6,052 nucleotides of DNA from Patescibacteria group bacterium (GCA_023484365.1 JAMDBA010000021.1:1-6052), one strand, 5' to 3'; numbered from the stretch's first letter, positions 1 to 4,851 are shown. Numbers and translations are program-made. Notes: a model not told the origin generated them from the letters alone.

Positions 1-1
1 A

Positions 2-136
2 CTTATAGACTGGCTCCTTTGGTACAATACCAGAAGGCCTCACTGGTCGATTGGCCTTATTTCTCCTTTGAGGTATATTTGTAATAAACTAACTCCTGAA
101 AAGTCTCATATGTTATGGACGAGTACAAGATATTGA
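2..136 (+). CDS. C-terminal end of an IS481/IS3-like DDE transposase (partial, 5' end outside window)
   Basis: Frame 2 is open from the window edge to TGA at 134-136, giving 44 residues. They begin LIDWLLWYNTRRPHWSIG and end in MLWTSTRY. The W-YN-x-RPH-x-S-G-x-SP-x-Y pattern is the signature C-terminal part of the retroviral-type integrase core (rve family) in IS481 and IS3 transposases, which cut and join DNA at the ends of the insertion sequence. The catalytic DDE residues would lie upstream of the window and cannot be checked. The frame ends with normal spacing after the motif, so the C-terminus looks intact. The stop codon overlaps the -35 box of the next gene, and I could not identify the element's terminal inverted repeat. 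Another frame (1-84) is also open but has no recognisable motif. Confidence 0.8.
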   Translation, partial: LIDWLLWYNTRRPHWSIGLISPLRYICNKLTPEKSHMLWTSTRY

Positions 137-161
137 CGGCGCAAAACTATCCCGCTATTAT
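133..161 (+). promoter_or_regulatory. Sigma70-type promoter of the 126-aa gene
   Basis: TTGACG (133-138), a 17-nt spacer and TATTAT (156-161) give 5/6 matches in each hexamer at ideal spacing. Transcription would start near 168, giving a leader of about 33 nt with the ribosome binding site in it. The -35 shares bases with the transposase stop codon. The promoter is nearly identical at its conserved edges to the one at 2205-2233. Confidence 0.7.
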
Positions 162-200
162 TTAATCAGTTTTATAACAATCAAAAAAGGAAGGTGGATT

Positions 201-581
201 ATGATTACCGCTAAACAGGCCGCGAAGATAGTCCGACAACGTATGGCGAAAAGAATCAAATCAGAAAAAAAGTTTAAGAAAGAGCAAATCGCTGGAATAA
301 AGGATCGGGCCGAGAAACTACTTAACGAACTTAATATTGAAATAGAGAAGGCAGCCAACAAAGGACTTCTTTCTCTGTCTGTGAATTACAAGATAAGACT
401 TGCCGGCAGTTTTTATTGGAAAGAATACAAAGATTCGGTGTCGCCATTAGTTATAGAAGGGCTTAAAAAACAAGGGTATGCCGCTATGGTTAAAGAAGAC
501 AAACTGGAAAGAGTTGATAATTCGGCTATGCCGTGGCTGGGAACAATTTCGTTTAAAATATCCTGGCAAGAACCTGAATAG
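201..581 (+). CDS. Small phage-like hypothetical protein (126 aa)
   Basis: The ATG at 201 follows a strong ribosome binding site (AGGAAGGTGG, 188-197), which fixes the start; the stop is TAG at 579-581. The protein is very basic at the N-terminus (residues 1-36, many K/R) and likely helical to about residue 55. It then has a compact alpha/beta part containing EIEKAANKG, LKKQGYAA and a final ISFKISW. An order of helix, 'I-x-KAA-x-x-G', 'L-x-x-x-GY-x-V' and a terminal 'ISW' recurs in short uncharacterised proteins of tailed phages. That resemblance is from memory, not a search. There is no signal peptide or membrane segment. It is a single-gene unit with its own promoter and terminator, next to a transposase remnant, so it probably belongs to a mobile or prophage-derived segment. 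Function unknown. Confidence 0.85.
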   Translation: MITAKQAAKIVRQRMAKRIKSEKKFKKEQIAGIKDRAEKLLNELNIEIEKAANKGLLSLSVNYKIRLAGSFYWKEYKDSVSPLVIEGLKKQGYAAMVKEDKLERVDNSAMPWLGTISFKISWQEPE

Positions 582-595
582 CCATTAATTTTATT

Positions 596-618
596 AGCGG
601 GGATAGCCCCGCTTTTTT
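596..618 (+). terminator. Rho-independent terminator after the 126-aa gene
   Basis: A 7-bp GC-rich stem AGCGGGG (596-602) / CCCCGCT (607-613) encloses the loop ATAG and is followed by a T run to 618. It lies 15 nt past the stop codon. This is a canonical intrinsic terminator. Confidence 0.9.
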
Positions 619-631
619 ATTACAAAAATAC

Positions 632-727
632 TTGCGCGCCGACGTGAATAAAACGAGAAATAAGTTTAAAGAGATAAATGATGCAGGTATTTACATGCCG
701 GACTTAAGAGAATATGTTAATCCATAA
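632..727 (+). other. Possible tiny or remnant ORF (up to 31 aa), doubtful
   Basis: The stretch 621-769 lies between a terminator and a promoter and has no confident gene. One frame, readable from TTG at 632 or GTG at 644 to TAA at 725-727, gives a protein-like peptide ending MPDLREYVNP. It has no Shine-Dalgarno sequence, no promoter and no ATG near its start. It could be the degraded tail of a lost gene or chance. I do not recognise it. Confidence 0.15.
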
Positions 728-762
728 ATTTACACTACCGTGCTAATTACTTGTTGGGCTCG

Positions 763-772
763 CAAGCGCTTG
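763..772. promoter_or_regulatory. Palindrome overlapping the lipoprotein promoter -35 (possible operator)
   Basis: CAAGCGCTTG is a perfect 10-bp palindrome whose right end runs into the -35 hexamer at 770. A bound regulator here would block RNA polymerase. Palindromes of this length occur by chance several times in 6 kb, so only its position makes it notable. Confidence 0.2.
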
Positions 773-797
773 ACGTCTCAATTAAATTTGCTAGCAT
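770..797 (+). promoter_or_regulatory. Promoter of the lipoprotein gene (extended -10)
   Basis: TTGACG (770-775), a 16-nt spacer and TAGCAT (792-797) are present. TG at 789-790 makes an extended -10 (TGCTAGCAT). The predicted start is near 804, leaving a leader of about 50 nt that holds the hairpin at 821-840. The -35 matches the consensus at 5/6 and the -10 at 4/6. Confidence 0.65.
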
Positions 798-820
798 CTA
801 ATTAGATTTTTGAAACTACA

Positions 821-840
821 GAAGCTAAAAAATTAGCTTC
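821..840 (+). promoter_or_regulatory. Perfect 5'-UTR hairpin just upstream of the ribosome binding site
   Basis: GAAGCTAA (821-828) pairs perfectly with TTAGCTTC (833-840) around an AAAA loop. The Shine-Dalgarno AGGAG starts at 845, so the hairpin ends 4 nt before it. It could protect the mRNA 5' end or keep the ribosome site single-stranded. There is no T run after it, so it is not a terminator. Confidence 0.5.
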
Positions 841-854
841 AAAAAGGAGAAAAA

Positions 855-1352
855 ATGGTAAAAATTAAAACTTTGGGTTTTCTGGGGTTATTTTTGGCGA
901 TAGCAATGATAAGCTCCTGCTCTAGCGGGACCAAAAGCTCCGCCGCCGACAATCCCTTCAGTCGTTACGTGGGGTGGGCTTATATAGCCGCGCCAACAGA
1001 AGTCGCGGAAATCATTGATGCCGAAAAAAATATGATATCCGGACAGATAGTTATGACGGGCCCATGTAAGGACAACATGACCGTATACCCGAAAGGAGCG
1101 AGGAGCTATTTGATACAGCTTAGCACTCCTTATTCTACCATAGTAACCATGAGACAAATTGTTGCGCCCGTCTGTGTTCAGCTATCCAATATGGACGCCT
1201 TTCAATCAATCGGTTCTAATGTTACTATATTTATTCAGAATAACGGACCGGGCTATCCTATAACATACACTAGAAATAACGACCCGGATACTGCCGGCGA
1301 GACCCTTGACGGCGTTGTCGCGATAAAAGGTTGGGCAATTAAATCTCCTTAA
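855..1352 (+). CDS. Secreted lipoprotein of unknown function (165 aa)
   Basis: AGGAG at 845-849 lies 5 nt before the ATG and fixes the start. Residues 1-21 form a signal peptide: two lysines at 3 and 5, a hydrophobic core at about 7-19, then I-S-S-C. This is a lipobox with Cys22 as the expected lipidated residue, followed by a Ser/Gly/Lys-rich tether (23-33). The mature part (about 34-165) looks like a small beta-rich domain with aromatic and Thr/Val-rich strands. It has two further cysteines, Cys71 and Cys107, that could form a disulfide outside the membrane. I do not recognise the domain. It is a monocistronic unit with its own promoter, leader hairpin and strong terminator. The product should be anchored to the outer face of the cytoplasmic membrane. 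The lipoprotein assignment is firm; no role can be given. Confidence 0.88.
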   Translation: MVKIKTLGFLGLFLAIAMISSCSSGTKSSAADNPFSRYVGWAYIAAPTEVAEIIDAEKNMISGQIVMTGPCKDNMTVYPKGARSYLIQLSTPYSTIVTMRQIVAPVCVQLSNMDAFQSIGSNVTIFIQNNGPGYPITYTRNNDPDTAGETLDGVVAIKGWAIKSP

Positions 1353-1360
1353 GTAATTTT

Positions 1361-1390
1361 AAGCCGAGCGCGCAATGCTCGGCTTTTTTT
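1361..1390 (+). terminator. Rho-independent terminator after the lipoprotein gene
   Basis: A perfect 9-bp stem AAGCCGAGC (1361-1369) / GCTCGGCTT (1377-1385) has a 7-nt loop and continues into a T run through 1390. It starts 8 nt after the stop codon. On the minus strand the run after the stem is weak, so it may only partly stop transcripts from the converging tRNA gene. Confidence 0.92.
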
Positions 1391-1406
1391 TATTTCCAAA
1401 ATCCTG

Positions 1407-1478
1407 GGTGGCTATCGGGATTTGAACCCGAACCGAGAGTGCCACAGACTCTAGTGCTGCCATTACACCATAGCCACC
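1407..1478 (-). tRNA. tRNA-His (anticodon GTG)
   Basis: The reverse complement folds as a complete cloverleaf. The acceptor stem GTGGCTA pairs with TAGCCAC, and the anticodon stem AGAGT pairs with ACTCT around CTGTGGC, whose middle is GTG, reading CAC and CAU. The T stem TCGGG / CCCGA encloses TTCAAAT. An extra G is encoded before position 1 and faces C73, the G-1:C73 pair that is the identity mark of bacterial tRNA-His and is needed by histidyl-tRNA synthetase. The acceptor resembles E. coli tRNA-His. The D stem is short (3 bp). The following bases read CAGG, so the CCA tail is not encoded and must be added by CCA-adding enzyme. Confidence 0.96.
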
Positions 1479-1486
1479 ATAATTAA

Positions 1487-1495
1487 TTTATAGCA
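1487..1495 (-). promoter_or_regulatory. Extended -10 promoter of tRNA-His
   Basis: On the minus strand TGCTATAAA (TGn plus a 5/6 -10 hexamer) lies 8 nt before the tRNA 5' end. Transcription would start about 2 nt before the mature tRNA. No convincing -35 is visible; the region is T-rich. Confidence 0.5.
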
Positions 1496-1518
1496 TAAAA
1501 AATAACACAAAAAAATAA

Positions 1519-1713
1519 CGCTGGCAAATCTACCCTCAATCTTTTTGGAACAAAGCCTTCTTAATCAGAACCGACAAAGCATTTCATAAACTCACAAAAA
1601 TAAAGAATAGCGATGATTTATTCAAAAAGATAGGAGGGTTTGCCGCTCCTTGTTTTTTAAATCGCGCGACAGTTTTAAAAATGATAGAAACATCCGAAAA
1701 CGCATGTTCATGA
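1519..1713. pseudogene. Gene-free stretch with decayed-looking reading frames on both strands
   Basis: Positions 1479-1747 contain no intact gene. On the plus strand a frame is open for 64 codons (1519-1710, TGA at 1711). It reads like protein (for example KKIGGFAAPCFLNRATVLKM), but its first ATG is at 1681, it has no ribosome binding site and no promoter. On the minus strand over 1584-1730 another frame is equally protein-like (HAFSDVSIIFKTVARF) and stops at 1584. At most one is a former gene. I recognise neither. This may be a remnant of a once-coding or mobile sequence, or simply spacer. Confidence 0.25.
1632..1658 (+). terminator. Terminator-like hairpin, orphan
   Basis: AGGAGGG (1632-1638) can pair with CC-G-CTCCT (1643-1650) with one bulged G, followed by TGTTTTTT to 1658. 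It has the form of a weak intrinsic terminator on the plus strand, but no plus-strand gene precedes it. It may belong to an unseen small transcript, or to nothing. Confidence 0.3.
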
Positions 1714-1747
1714 AGAAGTTCAGTGTTTGTCTAAAAAGTTGAGAGGA

Positions 1748-1774
1748 TAAAAAAGCTCCGATTTAATCGGAGCT
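1748..1774 (-). terminator. Rho-independent terminator after the CxxC protein gene
   Basis: A perfect 9-bp stem AGCTCCGAT / ATCGGAGCT (1754-1774) with a 3-nt loop is followed on the minus strand by a run of six T. It begins 6 nt past the stop codon at 1780. Confidence 0.9.
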
Positions 1775-1779
1775 GAATT

Positions 1780-2166
1780 TTATAATCTTATCTTTTCCTT
1801 AATTGTGATTTTAGCAAACAACCCTTCTTTGCCTAAAAACTGGATAGAGCCGAGAATGCTGATCTTTTGAGGATGATGATAAATGCTTATCTCGCCATGA
1901 CAATTCGGGCAAATCATGTGGCATTTTTCATCATCAAGTTCGCTTGAAACAGGATCCCCCGCGGATCTGATATATAAATTCTCAACATCTTGAATAAAAA
2001 TCCACAAAGAAATCGGGTTTTCTTTTCTGCAATTAGGACAATTAACAGGAAATTGGTTGAAAAAATTTAAATTTACTTTGTAAAATTCTTCCATTTTTTC
2101 GGCCAGTTTTGAATTTTTCTTTTTCAGATCATCAAGAAACTCTTTAAATTCTGAAGATTTATTCAT
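1780..2166 (-). CDS. Small paired-CxxC, probably zinc-binding protein (128 aa)
   Basis: The ATG at 2166 has AAGGGG at 2173-2178, 6 nt upstream, so the start is secure. Residues 1-37 are charged and helical, possibly a coiled coil. Then come two CPNC knuckles, Cys43/Cys46 and Cys86/Cys89, with an additional Cys82 and His90, 97 and 98 nearby. Two CxxC pairs about 40 residues apart are the usual layout of a zinc ribbon, so one structural zinc is likely. The ribbon is interrupted by a loop of about 40 residues. The last 30 residues are beta-like and basic. It has no membrane segment, so it is probably cytosolic. No enzyme motif is visible; nucleic-acid or protein binding is possible but unproven. 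It has its own promoter and terminator, though read-through from the PH-domain gene 105 nt upstream is possible. Confidence 0.85.
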   Translation of the reverse strand: MNKSSEFKEFLDDLKKKNSKLAEKMEEFYKVNLNFFNQFPVNCPNCRKENPISLWIFIQDVENLYIRSAGDPVSSELDDEKCHMICPNCHGEISIYHHPQKISILGSIQFLGKEGLFAKITIKEKIRL

Positions 2167-2204
2167 CTCATTCCCCTTTTAGATAATTAAAATTAACTAT
2201 TCAA

Positions 2205-2233
2205 ATAATAGCTCTGCAAAAATCCGCCGTCAA
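2205..2233 (-). promoter_or_regulatory. Sigma70-type promoter of the CxxC protein gene
   Basis: On the minus strand TTGACG (2233-2228), exactly 17 nt and TATTAT (2210-2205) are present. The predicted start is near 2199, about 33 nt before the ATG. The first nine and last ten bases of the promoter core are the same as in the promoter at 133-163. Confidence 0.75.
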
Positions 2234-2271
2234 CAAAAATAGCTAAAAAGGGAAATTTTTATTTTTACCGA

Positions 2272-2897
2272 CTAAGATTGAGTTTTATTTCCTAATAGTT
2301 GATCTTCCTGACTGACTTCTTTATTAATTGACTCTAAAACATCAACTTCGGCGTCTTCTCTTTTTGAGGTATTGTCTTGAATTAACTTAAGAACCTGATA
2401 AGCATTTTGAATTGATTGGAATGTGTCAAACTTAGGGACCACTCTTTGCGAGTCGCCACTGCCTTGAGAGCCGGTTTCTCCAGAGAATATTCTTACGGTT
2501 CCGGTTTTAAATATCCAATTAATAACGCCTACGTCAACCCCGGCGTTTTGGATTCGATTATATTCCACTGATTTAAAATTCCTCCCGAAAATCCCTGATT
2601 GTAGAATAACCCTCCTGTCGGTAACCGCGTAATGAGTTATTCTATAAAATAAATTTCCAATAAAAACAACTATAAAAAAATTAATAATCCGGCTAAAATA
2701 CTAAAAAGTAAATTGGTAAATATAGCCACATGGAGCGAAATTGCCAAATATGACGAAAGATATAATACAACAGCAGACGCAAAGATCAATCCCGATAAGA
2801 AGTAATTAATCATGAAAGGAATGTATTCTGGTTTGCCGTCCCAAGAAACTTTCTCGTCTGGAGTTAAAACGCCGCCGATTTCGTTAATATTATTCAT
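2272..2897 (-). CDS. bPH_2 (YdbS-like) PH-domain membrane protein, frame split by a -1 shift
   Basis: The first frame starts at ATG 2897 and stops at TAG 2670-2672 (75 aa). A second frame covers the rest and stops at 2272. Moving one base back at the T run (2674-2680) joins them into one 208-aa protein. The join falls inside a membrane helix, and the added sequence starts IVVFIGNLFYRITHYAVTDR, the YAVTDRRV entry into a bacterial PH domain (bPH_2, as in YdbS). Layout: LTPDEKVSWDGKPE motif at 11-24; membrane segments at about 28-50 and 56-85; PH domain at about 88-170 including VEYNRIQNAGVDVG; acidic tail. The nearest later start, GTG 2568, would leave half a domain, so two separate genes are unlikely. 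The start has no Shine-Dalgarno sequence and lies 12 nt after the previous stop, suggesting coupled translation. Cause of the split unknown: sequencing indel, decay or programmed shift. Confidence 0.8.
2673..2679 (-). other. Slippery heptamer T TTT TTA at the frame break
   Basis: In the original frame the codons read ATT TTT TTA TAG. T TTT TTA fits the X XXY YYZ rule for -1 ribosomal slippage and is directly followed by the stop codon. The seven consecutive T would also allow polymerase slippage or a sequencing error. I see no clear stem or pseudoknot just downstream and no strong internal Shine-Dalgarno sequence before it. Confidence 0.45.
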
Positions 2898-2909
2898 TCT
2901 GTGATAATA

Positions 2910-3998
2910 CTAAAACCCTAAATTCGTCACCGCCGCTTTTAATCCGTTATAAGAATCGCTCAATACCAAGTAATTTCCGAAAAATCCGTAATTGAATGCG
3001 TCTTTATTAGTAGAAACGGAATAGCGAGTTGCCTGAGTCCCAAGCTTACCATCCTTAAAAGCTCCGAACGTCCCCGGATTGGCAAGATAAAAATTGGGCA
3101 AATCGGAAGCCGATTCCAAATTAGCCACTGAAGCTTTAATGGCGGCCATTGAAGAAGTCGCGCTCGTTGAGGTTGAAAGGCTAACCGATGAATTTAAAGT
3201 CAGAATATAACCGGGCCAAATTCCACCATTGTCCTTATAAAGAAAAACGGTTATGTCGGGCTGGAAATAATTACCCAGCGAACTGGACGATATTGAAGAA
3301 GTAAGAATAGGTAAAATAGTTGAAGCGCCTAAGGCGTTACCGCTATTGTCTTTTACCAACACTTCATAAAGTCCGGAGGTGGCATTTGAAGGAATAACGG
3401 TGGCTAAAGCGGTTTTATAACCAAGTAAACCGGCAGTCGGGTCAAAACTAAGTGAAACGGTTTGAGCGGGTGTTTTGAAAAATGATTGATGAATAAGCGA
3501 AGGCGCGGCAGGAGTCGTGGTCGGGACGGCCGCCGGAGCTGGAATTGATGGCTGAGTCGGAGTGGATAATGGAGTGGAAACGGGAGCTGTCGGAGCCGAC
3601 GGCTGAGCAAAAAAGTAAGAATAACCGAAATATCCACCAATACCCAAGGCAATAATCACCAGAAAGATTATTATTAAAATGACTGGCGATTTCTTTTTGG
3701 CAATATTAGTCGGAGCAACCGAAGGCTGAACACTTGAAGGTTTTACCGAAGGTTGGAAAGTTGGCTCTTTTGGAGGCGTATTAAAATTAGAAAACTTAAC
3801 ATTCGGATCAACGGGAGGAACAACAACTTTTTCCGGCACCGGCGGCTGACCGCCGCTCTCGGTAGTTGATTTATAATCAGATTCCATCGTCCTGACCTTA
3901 ACGCTCGGAGACGGAGGGACAGGGGGAACGCCGTTGCCTTGCGGCTGGCCGGCCATCTGGTTTTGACCCGGCATATAATTTTGATTTTGGTTATCCAT
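2910..3998 (-). CDS. Single-pass membrane protein with proline-rich tail and extracellular domain (362 aa)
   Basis: Residues 1-100 are disordered and rich in Gln, Asn, Pro and Ser, with runs such as VPPVPPSP. KKK at 101-103 is a stop-transfer/positive-inside cluster, and about 105-130 (PVILIIIFLVIIALGIGG core) is one membrane helix. Residues 131-168 are a Pro/Ala/Thr/Ser linker, and about 169-362 form a Ser-rich, beta-leaning outer domain. It ends in a hydrophobic NYLVLSDSYNGLKAAVTNLGF-like segment. The lysines place the N-terminus in the cytoplasm and the C-domain outside. There is no signal peptidase or lipobox site and no cysteine. I do not recognise the outer domain. This plan is common in Patescibacteria (general knowledge). 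The ATG at 3998 has no Shine-Dalgarno sequence and a -10 box directly before it, so the mRNA is probably leaderless. It is first in a unit with the PH-domain gene. Confidence 0.87.
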   Translation of the reverse strand: MDNQNQNYMPGQNQMAGQPQGNGVPPVPPSPSVKVRTMESDYKSTTESGGQPPVPEKVVVPPVDPNVKFSNFNTPPKEPTFQPSVKPSSVQPSVAPTNIAKKKSPVILIIIFLVIIALGIGGYFGYSYFFAQPSAPTAPVSTPLSTPTQPSIPAPAAVPTTTPAAPSLIHQSFFKTPAQTVSLSFDPTAGLLGYKTALATVIPSNATSGLYEVLVKDNSGNALGASTILPILTSSISSSSLGNYFQPDITVFLYKDNGGIWPGYILTLNSSVSLSTSTSATSSMAAIKASVANLESASDLPNFYLANPGTFGAFKDGKLGTQATRYSVSTNKDAFNYGFFGNYLVLSDSYNGLKAAVTNLGF

Positions 3999-4004
3999 AC
4001 TTTT

Positions 4005-4013
4005 ATATTAGCA
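4005..4013 (-). promoter_or_regulatory. Extended -10 promoter of the membrane-protein/PH unit (leaderless)
   Basis: On the minus strand TGCTAATAT (TGn plus TAATAT, 4/6) is followed by exactly 6 nt and then ATG, so the A of the ATG is the expected +1. No recognisable -35 lies 16-18 nt upstream. The lack of a ribosome binding site agrees with a leaderless transcript. Confidence 0.5.
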
Positions 4014-4070
4014 TATTTTTACTTGAAAAGCCCACCGGCTGTGGATAAATCCAAATATTTTCAATTTGGG

Positions 4071-4085
4071 CGCCGCTTAACGGCG
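4071..4085. other. Short GC stem in the 3999-4175 spacer
   Basis: CGCCG / CGGCG around CTTAA is the only GC-rich hairpin between the membrane-protein start and the rpiB stop. It has no T run on either strand, so it is a poor terminator. I see no other terminator for rpiB in this 177-nt spacer and no gene in it. Confidence 0.2.
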
Positions 4086-4175
4086 GGCAATTATCTGTTC
4101 TTTATTATTTTTATTCGCTAGCCGATAGGCAAAAGGCAAGAAAGCTTTGTTTAAAAAGATTAGGAGGCAGACTCT

Positions 4176-4640
4176 TTACCTGTTTTCAATTCCGGATATT
4201 TCCTTAAGCCGCCTTCGGAAACGCGAAGCGCTTTTGAAGGGCGTTTTCAAAAAAACCAGCGCCAGATTGGCCGCTTTGTTTTTCCCGGTAAAATCCGCCG
4301 CCAAACTTAGAACGTTCGCGTCGTCGTCTGAACGCGCCGCCTTAACCTGGGCTTCCGCAAGACCGAAAGCCGATCTCACCCCTTTAAATTTATTAGCAAC
4401 AACATCAACGCCAACACCGGAACCGCAAACAACAATTCCCCTGTTTCCCTTTTTTTGGCCAGCTTTTTTAGCGACCTTAGCGGCAAATTCCGGGTAGTCG
4501 TCGTTTTTTTGGTATTCATAAGCGCCCAAATCAAAAACCTTATACCCTTTTTCCTCTAAGATATTCCTTAAATAATTTTTCGTTTCAAGTCCGCGATGGT
4601 CGGCGCCGAGATAAATATTCCCCGAAAATTTATTAGCCAT
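4176..4640 (-). CDS. rpiB: Ribose-5-phosphate isomerase B (RpiB/LacAB family)
   Basis: This enzyme interconverts ribose 5-phosphate and ribulose 5-phosphate in the cytosolic pentose phosphate pathway. The 154 residues match the family length (about 145-155). Visible motifs in order: GADHRG (12-17, sugar/phosphate binding Asp14 and His15); DYPEFA (48-53); VVCGSGVGVDVVANK (70-84), where Cys72 is the catalytic base and the GSGVG loop binds phosphate; a GVRSAFG strand (87-93); ANVLSLAA (108-115); and RFRRRLKEI near the end. The position normally occupied by the ring-opening His (His99 in E. coli, in QHNDTNVL) is Asp105 here (RSDDDANVL). Seven residues precede the usual start of the fold. No Shine-Dalgarno sequence is seen, and a -10-like TAAAAT lies 7 nt before the ATG. 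It is transcribed divergently from the glycosyltransferase gene. Confidence 0.93.
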   Translation of the reverse strand: MANKFSGNIYLGADHRGLETKNYLRNILEEKGYKVFDLGAYEYQKNDDYPEFAAKVAKKAGQKKGNRGIVVCGSGVGVDVVANKFKGVRSAFGLAEAQVKAARSDDDANVLSLAADFTGKNKAANLALVFLKTPFKSASRFRRRLKEISGIENR

Positions 4641-4647
4641 TACTTAT

Positions 4648-4670
4648 ATTTTAACAAATAAAACCGTCAA
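4648..4670 (-). promoter_or_regulatory. Candidate promoter of rpiB
   Basis: On the minus strand TAAAAT (4653-4648) lies 7 nt before the ATG, which would make a leaderless or one-base-leader mRNA. TTGACG is present at 4670-4665 but only 11 nt away from it, too close. TTGACG pairs better (16 nt) with TATAAG at 4648-4643, but that would place the start inside the first codons. The exact promoter is therefore uncertain. Confidence 0.4.
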
Positions 4671-4703
4671 AAAAAATTATTTTTTCAATATAATCTCTCC
4701 GCC

Positions 4704-4770
4704 TATAAAGTTATGTCGCTCGGCTCAAATAAAAACTTTGTTTTTATTTATTCCTCGCTTAATAATTTTA
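4704..4770. repeat. Direct repeat copy 1 (67 bp)
   Basis: This is identical, base for base, to 4782-4848; the period is 78 bp with 11 bp between copies. It begins TATAAAGTTATGTCGCTCGG and ends AATAATTTTA. It contains a perfect 10-bp stem AAATAAAAAC (4727-4736) / GTTTTTATTT (4740-4749) with a TTT loop, flanked by CTCG-containing arms. It lies in the divergent rpiB/glycosyltransferase region and has no coding features I trust. Confidence 0.97.
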
Positions 4771-4781
4771 TTGGCTTTGCT

Positions 4782-4848
4782 TATAAAGTTATGTCGCTCG
4801 GCTCAAATAAAAACTTTGTTTTTATTTATTCCTCGCTTAATAATTTTA
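4782..4848. repeat. Direct repeat copy 2 (67 bp)
   Basis: Second perfect copy, ending 6 nt before the -10 hexamer of the glycosyltransferase promoter (4855) and 18 nt before its ATG. Its hairpin is at 4805-4827. Being undiverged, the copies are either a recent duplication or held identical by selection or recombination. Confidence 0.97.
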
Positions 4849-4851
4849 ATT

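Noticed and set aside
34..58. AAGGCC / GGCCTT inverted repeat with a 13-nt loop
   Set aside because: It lies inside the transposase coding sequence, has no T run and a short stem; likely chance.
888..1157. Minus-strand open frame over the lipoprotein gene
   Set aside because: It is the antisense shadow of a gene with signal peptide, ribosome binding site, promoter and terminator.
1711..1737. Possible UGA recoding (UGA read as Gly, as in some Patescibacteria), since reading through TGA at 1711 extends a frame
   Set aside because: All confident genes end normally, none needs an internal UGA codon, and reading through the transposase TGA gives an implausible extension.
4147..4497. Plus-strand open frame over rpiB
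   Set aside because: It is antisense to a clearly recognised enzyme with all family motifs.
4704..4848. CRISPR array
   Set aside because: There are only two 67-bp units with an 11-bp spacer; unit and spacer sizes do not fit and no cas genes are present.
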